DNA from: Zonotrichia leucophrys gambelii
Lineage: Eukaryota > Chordata > Aves > Passeriformes > Passerellidae
DNA: 64,000 nt
Assembly: GCF_028769735.1 (NCBI RefSeq)
Contig: NC_088171.1
Location: 69,395,216 to 69,459,215, forward strand
Direction: 5' to 3'
Shown here in pieces: positions 14,168 through 24,666 of the stretch. Position 1 is the stretch's first letter. Each line of letters begins with the position of its first letter. The notes beneath the pieces were generated by a model that ran no database searches, was not told the origin of the DNA, and saw only the letters and a list, made by a program, of their open reading frames with translations. The translations under genes were made by a program, and so were the position numbers.

Positions 14168-14513
14168 CTAAAGATTAAGAGAAGAAAGAGCATAACAGTT
14201 GAAAAAAGAAGTATCATCATAACCAACAATGTAAATGTATATAGAGTATTTTACTGACTCTCTGTCCATAATAAACATTCTCATAAATAAAGTAGGGTTT
14301 ACAAATACATTTGTCAACAAACTACTGAGAAATGAATGAATATTAGGTATGATGACTGAACAGGATGCTTCCTCTGATAGGTCCTCTTATATGATCCAGA
14401 GCATTAATTGGAATAGTTATGACTAATACAGATCTGTGGTTAAGACTTCTTTACAAAAATTAGGTTTGGACGGCTTTCCAGGAAGCTGTTTCTGGATTTT
14501 ACTTCGTTTCAAG

Positions 14514-14567
14514 AAATATACTAAGAATTATGACCATCATAAATATACTAAGAATTATGGCCATCAT
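14514..14567. repeat. 27-bp tandem duplication
   Basis: Two adjacent 27-bp copies of a unit beginning aaatatactaagaattatg and ending ccatcat differ by one base (gaccat versus ggccat). They lie in the intron between the exons at 16119 and 14167. This is a simple, recent local duplication. Confidence 0.95.
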
Positions 14568-15778
14568 AAAAATCAACTGAAGATCATCTTTACTTTCCAC
14601 GAAGCTGGCTAAAACAAGGGAAGCAGGTACTGAACAAATGCACTCACCAACTCTAAAATACTAGAAGGTTCTGAACTGCATTATATAATTTCAGCAGTTT
14701 GAAGAAATTCTAGGTTGTCATAACTTATGTCTGTTTTACAATGATTTTTTTGACTGCAAGAGAGTCAAATATATTCTGGAGTTGAGATACTACAATTGCC
14801 TGTCCTTGATCTTGATAGAAGATATAGCTTCCAAACAAAGAACCAAACAAGACTATTTAAATAGATTGGGTCTTCCCTCTTCCCCCTCCTCCTTTTCATT
14901 TCACACTATTTTTCTACCTCAGATGGAAGTTAAAAATCAACTGAGAAAATATTTTGAAAACAAAATTATTTTACAGTAAAGTCACCATAACAGCACTGAT
15001 CTGATTAAAAATGGTATTGGTTTTCAGACTCAGAACTCTGGACAGTTTTGTATTTCAGTAATACAATGACTAGGACTGAGAGTTGCCTTCTACTTTAAGT
15101 TATAATCAGGCAGTATGCAAACTATTTGAAAAATGAGAATTTAAAAAATACAGTGACCAATCTTAGTCCAATCACTCACTTTCTCTGTTCTCATTCAAGA
15201 CAGAGAAGACAAAATGTCTTGTGATTTACTTAAGAAAATAATACCATGGAGCCCTAGAAGCCATACATTGCCTAAAATGATGATTTCTTTTTTTTAAGCA
15301 TTTATACCTATGACATATGGGAAGAAGCCACAAGTCAACAATTAATACCAAATCTGTGTGTTGCAAGAATAAAATGATATAAAGAACTAGTTATTATAGT
15401 CTACAATTCAGAAACTTGCCCCAGTTTGGCAATCTGTGATTCTTTATTGTGGCAGAAATGTTGATTACTCTTGTAAATTCAGCAAAGCTGAGCTTCTGAC
15501 AACATCTAAAACCCGTACTAAGGAATATTAATTTCACAACAGGTTGTCAGTAGGTTTCTTGCAGGTAAAACCTACATTTTTTCATCAGCTGCTTAAATGG
15601 AAGAAAGTACGTTAACCAAAGCATTAAGAATATTAAAACTATTTTTTCAACTTCCTAAAAATCCAAAATGAAACAAGCCAAACAAATTATCAGTACTTAT
15701 TCTCAGTAAATTTTCTGTGGGAAAGTAGTATTATTGAATATCTGTATCTTGTGGGTTTCAAAAGTAACTAATAATCAG

Positions 15779-15899
15779 ACTGATTCTAATCTAAAACAAG
15801 GTGATAAATCAAAAATCAGATCCTCAGCTGACTTAACACCAGTTCTATTTTCACTGATTTCTGTGATGCCATTTTAGTTTCTGAGGACCTGTTTTCAAA
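15779..15899 (+). repeat. 121-bp duplicated segment, copy 1
   Basis: It begins actgattctaatctaaaac and ends ggacctgttttcaaa. It matches 21191-21311 at 118 of 121 positions with no gaps, in the same orientation. It lies in the intron after the exon at 16119-16185. After the match the two copies diverge, but a shared atcactttcat follows shortly here and about 60 bp later in copy 2. Confidence 0.95.
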
Positions 15900-16118
15900 T
15901 ATCACTTTCATGAGTTACCTTAACATGGTACACTAAGATACTGTAAAAATCAGTGCTTTCAACAAGAGAAATGCCTACAGAATACAAAATTATTCTCTAT
16001 AAAAAAAGAAAACAAAAGAAACTATATTTACAGTATTGCAACAATAAAAAAGAGCCACATTCCTGTTTCTTTGAGAAATATTTTCACATCAACTTTTAGA
16101 TAAAAAAACCAAACTTAC

Positions 16119-16185
16119 TGAAGAAAGACTTGATTCTTCATGAATGCTTCCAAACAAATCTGGAGATGAAACATCAACTGAAAGA
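16119..16185 (-). CDS. EXOC2: EXOC2 exon (about human residues 685-707)
   Basis: This 67-bp exon completes His (CA+T), then reads LSVDVSSPDLFGSIHEESSL and SS, ending in phase 0. Human reads the same with DFSLTS in place of ESSLSS. The acceptor is attcctag and the donor gtaagt. It is Ser-rich and acidic, probably a flexible loop of the rod. One copy of the 121-bp repeated segment starts 219 bp past its donor. Confidence 0.96.
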
Positions 16186-17093
16186 CTAGGAATATTGTTT
16201 AAAAAGTAAGTATATACAAAAGTATAGTGCTTTTGGTTATGTGATACATGGTGGATTCAATCAAAAGGAATGAAATGCAATTCTGTTTCAAACCCTCCCT
16301 TACACCAGATAACAAAGCAGTCCACATTGTTCAGTTTTTCCAAGATGCCCACAAAACCTGCAGGAGGAGTTTGGTGGTCTGATAGTATTGTTCTAGCTAC
16401 AGACCTTTCCTTCCTTAAGCATTTATCTTTAATATAACTTCTTTGTTTTGCTACAGATTCTGTTTTTACACCTATCCAGCCAATGGTCATCTGAATAGGA
16501 AAAAAACCAAACTTCATTAAAACCAGAGTGAATTTGCCCTTTCCAATGCATATTGCTACATTTGCCAAGTCTCTGGCTTTTCACAAATGTTTGTAACTCC
16601 TAGAAGCTCAGGTTACTCTGACTTGTTTTGATCTCTAAAATAAGTGGCTCATAAGAATTTATTGAACAAACAACTTTCATGAATTTAGCAGAAATACCAA
16701 TACAATCAGTAAAAAAGCAGAAGGGAAGAAAAGAAAGGCAGGGGATGTTTCACCAAGACCGGACATTACTTAGTGACAGGTACAACTGATTCCATGTAAA
16801 GTCATGTCAAAACCAACACATCTGCCTCAACAGCAGCACACAACTTGTGTCACTGTAGAAATAATATAAATAATGTAACATTAATTATATTATATGATCT
16901 TTATTACATGATGCCACACAACATCTTGACATAAAAAGTATCTGCTCTTATTTCAAAGCATCAGTATTCAGAGGCAAAAGTATTCACAAGAAATATGAAA
17001 TACAGAAGGGATAAAACCACAACCCCGGTGAAATATAAGACTGCACACACAATTGCAGAATACTACACATAAATTTTATTTCTTTTTACTTAC
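16186..17093 (-). other. EXOC2: EXOC2 intron, 0.9 kb
   Basis: Ordinary AT-rich intron sequence. A 103-residue minus-strand open frame at 16257-16568 shows no conservation known to me and is treated as chance. Confidence 0.92.
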
Positions 17094-17155
17094 TGTGATG
17101 TATCTATGTCACCATCAGGTTTGGTGCTCAGTTGTTCCAAACAATCTATAAAGCC
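17094..17155 (-). CDS. EXOC2: EXOC2 exon (about human residues 665-685)
   Basis: This 62-bp exon encodes [20 protein letters not shown] and the first two bases (CA) of a His codon. Human reads [21 protein letters not shown]. The acceptor is ttcctag and the donor gtaagt. The acidic, polar end (KPDGDIDTS) continues into the next exon and probably forms an exposed loop between helices (inference). It is too short for ORF detection and was placed by homology with exact phase. Confidence 0.95.
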
Positions 17156-18004
17156 CTAGGAAATAATAAAGCAAGATCTAAATTTTCTGTCAGAACTAAA
17201 AAACGTTTTCAAATTCACTTTTACTACACTCAATAAAAGCAGACCAATCACCACCTGGTTTTGTCTTAAACCTTACATAAACACAGTAACGTTTAGTTAC
17301 AAATTTTGAATGCATATTTTCTATTTTGCATGCATCATAGCGTACTAGTAGGAAAACATAGTAATTTTTAACCCTGATAAGTAATTTTCATGATGCATGT
17401 TTAAAATTATGCAGTGATAATCTGCTGATTAGCACGGTTAACAGTTTTTATGTGCTCAATCTGAACAGTGGATTCCAAGTAAAAATTGCAGAAGCCTCAC
17501 TATAATCCTTTTGTTGCTTTGGCTCCCCATTTTTTATTTGAGGAGACTATTAAAATGGTTCAAAAACCTAAAGAATGCTATTACCAAATTTCAAACAAAC
17601 TAAAAAAAAATCAGATATTGTTACAAAGAACACTGTTTTCTGCTACAGAAATTAAAAGCCAGATCCTCAGCTGATGAAAACCAGCATTTCTCCTCTGACT
17701 GCAGTATATAGATGTTAGATGGCATCAGCTCAGGAAGCTTCATTGTCAGTAAAATCTTGAACAATCACATTCAGTAAAATACTTGAAAATGTCACTTACT
17801 CTCTCAGGATTTGCCATCACTGGATTGAGCTAGTCAGCTCTACCTACTTTTAAAGTCAAACATTTCTCAGAATCCCTGAGTGTAGCACAGGAATAACAGA
17901 GTCATCAACTTAAGCTACCTTTTGGGAGGTGGGTAAGGTACAACGCACACATTTTTGATCATCACTGGTGTTGACAATTTCATACTTCAAAGAGATCAAG
18001 ATAC
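17156..18004 (-). other. EXOC2: EXOC2 intron, 0.85 kb
   Basis: It contains a short piece (about 17652-17690, core cagatcctcagctga at 17660-17674) resembling the middle of the 121-bp repeats found on either side. Otherwise nothing recognised. Confidence 0.9.
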
Positions 18005-18064
18005 CTGCATGATCCCAATGCTTAGTTGGCACACATCCTCCTGTGTTTTCTGCTGCTGGAAAAC
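18005..18064 (-). CDS. EXOC2: EXOC2 exon (about human residues 645-664)
   Basis: This 60-bp, 20-codon exon is in phase 0 at both ends and encodes VFQQQKTQEDVCQLSIGIMQ. Human reads VFQQPKTQEEVCQLSINIMQ. The acceptor is catcctcag and the donor gtatct. It is the shortest coding exon in the window and was located from homology and splice phase. The Gln-rich start followed by a hydrophobic helix fits the C-terminal half of the rod. Confidence 0.96.
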
Positions 18065-18981
18065 CTGAGGATGCAAGCATATTATTTCAGCAGAACAACT
18101 TCACATGGCCTTATTTTCAAGGAAGACCTGAGTAACTTATCCCTAAAGAGATGACACAATTAAAGGAAATGGCTGCTGGGGCACTGTTTTCTTATGGATC
18201 AATTTCAATTTTTCTCCACCCTAAAAATGGGAGAGAAAATACAAGTCCCAGTAAACAGTTTGATAAGCATGACGAGATAACACGGTAAAAGGAAGAAAAA
18301 CCTAGCACATGTGGCATGTGTCATTGCTGGCTAATGGAATTGCAGCAAAAGCTCTCAGGATATTTCAAGGTCTTCATGTCCTAAAAAGGAGGATTCATCG
18401 TGCAGGTGAATTCACTGCAGATTCTTTTGAATAAATGTTCATTAAGAAAACAGACCAGCTAGTCAGAAAGATTAATGTAAATGAGGAAAGAGAAACAATA
18501 TCTATACAAAGGTCCCAAGAGAGTTTGGAAAAGTATTAAACTCCCTAAGAAAGAAATATCAATGTTTCAATCAATCAGGGCCTCAAGGTACTGAGCAGAT
18601 GGGGACAAAAAACTGAATTTAAGTTCTTCAAGTAATTTGTATCTAACAGTGGGTGAAGAGTAACTCCTAGGAACAGCCTCTCCCTTTTTTAATTTAGATG
18701 TAATGTCTACTGCTATCTGAATAGTACATGAGTAGCATTTTTTTTCCAGAAGAACAGCTTTAAGGATTTAAATACAAGTTCCATCCGTCCCATAACCACA
18801 AATTACCCTTAAAAAATGAAGCACAATCAGAAGTTTAAAAGCTAGCACAAGTGAAAAGGTGTACATGGGAAACAAATACAGAGGAAAGTTATAACATTGG
18901 ATCATTCTCTGAAAGTTCTTCTCACATAAATTACTATTGGGTTTCAGAAGAACAAAAATGAAAACATAAATCAAACCTTAC
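18065..18981 (-). other. EXOC2: EXOC2 intron, 0.9 kb
   Basis: AT-rich intron between two phase-0 exons. I see no repeat, RNA gene or conserved frame in it. Confidence 0.92.
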
Positions 18982-19062
18982 ACTGGTTTCTCCAGGTTTG
19001 CAGTCCAACACAGTTTTAAGAGATTGCAAGGAACGAATAATGCACTGTTCAAACTGGGATGG
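18982..19062 (-). CDS. EXOC2: EXOC2 exon (about human residues 618-644)
   Basis: This 81-bp, 27-codon exon is in phase 0 at both ends: [20 protein letters not shown] then CKPGETS. Human reads [27 protein letters not shown]. The acceptor is actttcag and the donor gtaagg. It is a helical rod segment. Because it and the next exon are both whole-codon and phase 0, skipping either or both would keep the frame. Confidence 0.97.
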
Positions 19063-19528
19063 CTGAAAGTCAAACGAGTTGTTAGCTGTAGATAAGCATG
19101 TTAAATATACACTACACAAATAGATTAAAAACTCACAAGATGTAGAGTAAGCTCTTTATTTCCAAATTATTCCAAATAAGGGGTTGGAGGGAAAAAAAAA
19201 TCACACTTCATGTATTACCAAGGGATCCTTTCATAGTGATGTACTTTTTAATGTAAATTATCTACAGAATTATTACCATAGATCAATGTACTTTTACATC
19301 AAACAGCCTCATATAAAAGGCGTAGGAAAGATATTTAGAGCTTTTTGTGGTAGCATTACAGATGACTGTTGACACACTCCCTCCTCCACTCCTTGATCCA
19401 AGATGGAATAGAATTTCACCTGGGATGTCCAATATTTCTGCATTGTATTTCAGCAAAATGTTTCTAAAAAAATCAGACTGAAATTTGTTTCAAATGGAAC
19501 AAAAACGGTTTGAGGGCCTGTTGTTACC

Positions 19529-19548
19529 TTCAGGTTTCCAAACCTGAA
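19529..19548. repeat. Near-continuous palindrome, 9-bp arms
   Basis: ttcaggttt, then cc, then aaacctgaa. It is a perfect dyad of 20 bp in the intron after the exon at 21446-21507. Function is unknown and it may be chance. Confidence 0.9.
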
Positions 19549-21190
19549 ATTTGAATGTCTTGGATAACATGTATCAATTTCATCCTGAAAGTGCAAACAA
19601 GTTCACAGCAGAGTCATTAGTCACTTTTTCCTTGTCTTTCTCTCTTCTCCGATAAGCCACACCTAATTTTTTTAATGCATGTGTCTGCTGGTATTGGGCA
19701 GGAAACTGTTGTGCAGGGCAACATGAAGCAGTCACTCTCCAGCAAAGTGAGACATCATCTTACTGGATTTGACTTAAAGAAGAGGAGTGGACAAAAATGC
19801 TTTTAAGTCCTGTAAAGTTGCTTTTCATTCAGTAGATAGTTTATGGCATGCCACCAACTTTAGGCTTAGAAATAACTTTTATTTCTGTAAATGATGGAGG
19901 TGGATAGGGAAACTGATGCTCACATGGCACAACGAAAATCATGAAAAAGCCACTAAGACCATCTGTATTTAGTATTTTTGGATCCGTTAATAGAAGAAGG
20001 CCAGCAGTAAAGTGCTGCTCTTGGCTTTTCACTTCCACACTATAAAACATCACATCTCAGGAGAGGAAAGTTGTTTGTATGAATCTTTGGATATTATGAA
20101 GTTGAAAAAAAAAAACCCAACTTGGTTCTGTATTTCACTGTATCTTTTGCCTGGAATACAAATGCTAGAGAGGTCTTCAACCTTTTCTACAAACTTAAAA
20201 TACAGTTTCTACCTCAAGCCTAAAATGTCCCCAAAGAGACTGCCTGGTCCTTTTTTATACTGGTTAACTTTTGCTCTAATATTACCCCAATGAACTATAC
20301 TTCAGTAGGTAAACAGTTTCTCTATGACAAAACACAGCTTCCACCATTAAAATTTGGTATGTTTCAACCATGGTCTCAAAAGGTATCTAGTGAAGTACAG
20401 TATACAAGGAATGGATGGGTGATTTCAAACCACAAAAATTATTTGAGCAGTTTTTAAATAAAGATGGCTTAGGCTACAGCACAAGCATAAAGAAACAACA
20501 CTTCTGTGGAAGAACTTCCCCCCTGCCTTCATTCAGCAGATAAACACCGTGAAAACCAGAACTTATAGGGACTTGCCCATAGCAGCAGCAACTGAAATCA
20601 AGACCAGAAGCTGTAAATCTGGTTATAGTACTACAATTGACAACAACACTCCTTCCTACGGTATGCATATTGTGACTGCTTAATGTCCTCCTACTCAACT
20701 TCAAACACATATTTATAGAAGCAAATAAGAAGAACTAAAAAAGTCTGTGGAGCATTCCCTTAGATAACATACACAAAGGAACTGTCCCTCCCACAGGCCT
20801 TTTCTGCTTTCGCAGATTGTATTTAAGTCACACCTACAGCGCGCTTGCTGTGTTTTAGGCATTACTCATTACTGTTTATTTCCAGAAAGCGTCTCACTAA
20901 TTTATCTGAATTTGGTTTCAAGTCATTGGTTGTTTGCCAATAGGCAATATCCTAAATTAGTTGCTTTTCAGTTCAATTTCTCATTATAACATATAAGTGA
21001 CCTATTTATTCAGCTACAGACCAATTCCATGGTAGTGTGCCTACTAAGTTATGAAGCATTTTGATGTGAACTGAACTTGTGACCTCAAGTATGACTTTTT
21101 ACTCCAGTAAACCATTCAAAGAGGTAACCATTCAAAGAATTAAAAAAAAAATTAGTGTCCCATATTTTAATAAAGCTACAGACACTATGC

Positions 21191-21311
21191 ACTGATTCTA
21201 ATCTAAAACAAGGTAATAAATCAAAAGTCAGATCCTCAGGTGACTTAACACCAGTTCTATTTTCACTGATTTCTGTGATGCCATTTTAGTTTCTGAGGAC
21301 CTGTTTTCAAA
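21191..21311 (+). repeat. 121-bp duplicated segment, copy 2
   Basis: This is a gap-free match of 118/121 to 15779-15899. The differences are single substitutions in gtaataaatc, aaaagtcaga and caggtgac. The end of this copy carries a small tandem doubling of acctgttttcaa that copy 1 lacks. It lies 134 bp past the donor of the exon at 21446-21507. The family is not recognised. It may be an old interspersed repeat or a local duplication. Confidence 0.95.
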
Positions 21312-21445
21312 AACCTGTTTTCAAGAACAGATAAAGTCCAAAGTAATTTAAAATTTGGAGAATGTAGAAATCACTTTCATTACACATGCAAAAGAAAGAA
21401 AAATTCCAGCAACGGAAGTGTCTACACGACACCAAGTATACCCAC

Positions 21446-21507
21446 CAACGATGTCAAACCTTCATTATCAACAACCCAGTCCTCCTTTTCAGCTAATCTC
21501 TTTATAT
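21446..21507 (-). CDS. EXOC2: EXOC2 exon (about human residues 597-617)
   Basis: This 62-bp exon completes Asp (G+AT; Glu in human) and encodes [20 protein letters not shown], ending in phase 0. The acceptor is cctacag. The donor is gtgggt, weaker than the gtaagt-like donors of most neighbours. It was found by homology and phase because it is too short for ORF detection. A 121-bp repeated segment begins 134 bp beyond its donor in the direction of transcription. Confidence 0.96.
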
Positions 21508-24500
21508 CTGTAGGACAGAATAATAGGGGAAACATGGGATGGGTGGGTGGGGAGAGAAGGTATAAATTTTAATTATTAAAAACTCTTGAACTTGAAAAGA
21601 AACCACAGATACTGGGACTGCAATGACTAGGCATACAAGCAAATAGCACTACAAGCTTCAAAGCCTTCAGTACTCTCAAATGACTAAGAATGGAACTCAC
21701 ACATGGTCTGCTGACACCACACAGAGAAGCACTTATATTGTACATGGCAGGACTTGCACAAAGCACATCGTTTACTGGAAAGCTTAGAATTAAAGGCATA
21801 TTGCAAAGGCTTTGGGTTTGGTTTTGTTTTGTAAATTTTTAATCACAATATAAAATACTCCAACTAAGAATCCAAGTCTCTAGCCTGTAACGCTCTAGCA
21901 TTTAAAATGAAAGAAAAACTGCCTAGCATTTTAGCAAAGACAGAAAGGACAGCATGTAATTCATATTCAGAACTCTAAAAGAGGCACAGGTTCCCAACTC
22001 AGGGTCAAGGATCCATGGTGCTAGATTTTCTTCAGAAGTACATGAACAAATATGCAAAAAGCACTCTCTCCCATAAGTTAACACCAGAAGGTGTTAACTT
22101 ATACAGGCTTACTATTTATTAGGATGTGAATCCAAAACTTATGCACTATAAAACACAATTCTTCTGTGGATGATGTGCATTATGCATCATCACCGTGTTT
22201 TGGGCTTAACTGAAGTGTAAACAGAACAAAGATGACCTGTGTGCAATTTATGGGGCTTTGACATACAGTTTTCCTACGAAGAAACTGCTCATCAGAAGTG
22301 CCTACATATCATGCAACTCTCTTTTAAATGAATAAAAATTGCAGTGAATTACCATCTCTTCTAAAAATCCAAGAAAAGAGAATAACTAATGCATGCTACA
22401 AGTTATCCTCAAAATTTCAGTGCTTTCTGTAGCTAAATTAAGAAGCTTAGTTATAGTGTCATACTCTGCAACACTCACACAAGTATAGACTCAGTAAGGA
22501 TAAAAGGCATTAAGGGATTGTGTAGAATAATGACTCTGTTCACTTTCCTACTTAATTCAATTTATACTCTTCTAAGGGCTTAGATTGCACTGGGCAGCCT
22601 TTACATGTTTTTGTGGCTGCTCACTTTTGCATTCTGCTCTTAGCTAATACAAATATAAAACCCACCTGATTTCTTTCTCATACTTCACTGCTCATCAAAT
22701 TCCAGTCAAATACATTCATGTAATCTCACTGTCTAGTCTGGCATTCACATAATTTGTCTTTCATGACCTTTATGACCAGTGACCACATACAGGAGGGAAA
22801 GAACACAGACTGCCTCACAGGGCCAGTGTGTGTACATGGTGTTTATCATAAGACAACAAAAAAACTCCTGTGTGTGGGCAGGTTTATCGTATTTGAAAAG
22901 CTAAAGTGCTCTAATGAATATTTTAACTACATATACATTTACATAACTCCACAAGAATATCCATTACCTGTACTTTCACTTGTTCCCCAATAATAAGAGC
23001 TTTTCATTAAAGGGCCCAGTAAACCTCGTCATGTGCTGATAAAAATCCCCACTGTCTTAAACACATTCCAAAAGTACAATTTTCATTAGTAGGCAAAGAG
23101 AAAAAAAAGGAGCAGAAACTCTGCATGCGAACAAAGAACTGGGCTATTGCCTTGGTGCAACAAGTAGGTAAAACCAGTCAAACAACAAATTTTTTCATCA
23201 TTGGCCACATATTTGAGCTCTCTGCACTGCGCTGGAGAAGCTAGGTAGGTAGGTCAGAGATTGGATAAGCTGAGGACTGTCAAGAAAATGGTTGAGAGCT
23301 AAATACTTCCTTGCTTTCAAACAGCAAGACATCTGAGGACTCCCTCACAGTTCCCAGACAGGAGTCAGTCCAATAAGATCATCCTCATATCACAATTAAA
23401 AGGAAAAAAATCTCTTACACCATTAAGAAAAATTAATTGAACTCAATTGTGCTAAGGGCTGAAAAGCAAAAAAGACTTTCTCATACTTTATGTGAAACCT
23501 GAAATAGTGATAGGACTTTACAGAGTTTTAAGGAGACAAGACAATGTATAAACTTGTTCAGCCAGCTCTCTTGATATTAATGCAGAAAATAAAAAGTTAA
23601 TTGTGGAATGGGATTTAATAAAACAAGAGCCAAGAATGCAATTCATATCAATACTGTAACAAATAAACCATAGATAACTAATGATTTGTTGCCACCAAAA
23701 GTTTAAAAACTTGCTTGATATAGCCACCTATGCTTAAGCCTAGAGTAAAACTCAAAGTCTACATAGAATCATATGCCAAAGATTAAAAGTGACTAAATTG
23801 TAATATTAAAAAGCCATAATTTTTTTTTAACATTGAGGGTAAGTAGTCTTTTGGAAAAAAATCCTTGGCCCTGCTAAGAGAATTAGTAGATCAATCTGCC
23901 CCAATTTTAGGAGAGACATTTATTTCTAGGAGATCTACTTAACTGAAATTTAAGTTTCAGAGTTGAATGCAAGACAGCAAGAAGAATGGCCTCTGATGGT
24001 ATAGAGTCATAGTAGATCTAGAAAATGTGTTACTGGCTTTCACAATCCAGATATTTATGGCAAAAGTTGTGTACACAGCAGGAAGCCTGGGGATTACAAT
24101 GTTAGTAAAAAGCCCTGGAAACCCCATAACTAAAATAAAGGGCTGTGGATTGTTTGTTTGGGCTTTTTTTTGTCCTTGGGGATGAGACACTGCTTATTTA
24201 ATTCTTCATGTTAGAAGAATTCTCAAGAAAGAAAATAAATTTTATTTCCAACATGGAAAAGCTGCATTGTGAAATAAATAATTTGCATTGTAGAACTGTC
24301 TCAACCCAAAAGAAACAAGTCTAACCTACTTTATTTATTAGACTGAGGGAAGAAAATACTCATTACTTATTTCTGGCAGAAAAATCAGGTATCTGAGTAA
24401 CCTTTGTGAGAGACTACAGAATCAGATGAGTGCACTGCCACTACAACATCTGTAACAAACACAGTTATCTGTCAGACCATGGTTTGGCCTCATTAGGGTC

Positions 24501-24544
24501 ACAAAGAATGACAGTGAGCAAGGGCACCTGCAGCCTTCCATTAC
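21508..24544 (-). other. EXOC2: EXOC2 intron, 3.0 kb
   Basis: Contains the 13-bp-arm hairpin at 22073-22102. The remainder is AT-rich with T or A runs, and nothing else was recognised. Confidence 0.92.
22073..22102. repeat. Perfect inverted repeat, 13-bp arms, 4-nt spacer
   Basis: The arm ataagttaacacc (22073-22085) is followed by agaa and the exact reverse complement (22090-22102). It lies in the 3.0 kb intron between exons 24545-24666 and 21446-21507. No family is recognised. Confidence 0.95.
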
Positions 24545-24666
24545 CTTCAGCTGTGTGCTGTAAGGTCACGATAATGCAACGTACACGAAGGTCCAGAATA
24601 AGATCCTGGATGATTTGAAGCATGTCATTGGGTATCTCAAGTGCAGTAAGAGACTCAGAACTAAGC
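24545..24666 (-). CDS. EXOC2: EXOC2 exon (about human residues 556-597)
   Basis: This 122-bp exon completes Arg (AG+G), then reads [20 protein letters not shown] and [20 protein letters not shown], and ends with G of an Asp codon. The acceptor is tttctag and the donor gtaatg. Human reads [20 protein letters not shown] and DLRVRCVMATLQ, so the differences are conservative. It encodes amphipathic helices of the CATCHR rod. Both flanking introns are about 3 kb. Confidence 0.98.

Larger units (their letters stand above)
14168..16118 (-). other. EXOC2: EXOC2 intron, 1.95 kb
   Basis: Holds the 27-bp tandem duplication (14514-14567) and copy 1 of the 121-bp repeat (15779-15899). The rest is AT-rich sequence with nothing recognised. 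Confidence 0.92.
19063..21445 (-). other. EXOC2: EXOC2 intron, 2.4 kb
   Basis: Contains copy 2 of the 121-bp repeat (21191-21311) and the palindrome at 19529-19548. Short open frames on both strands (for example 20012-20293) lack any recognised similarity. Confidence 0.92.
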
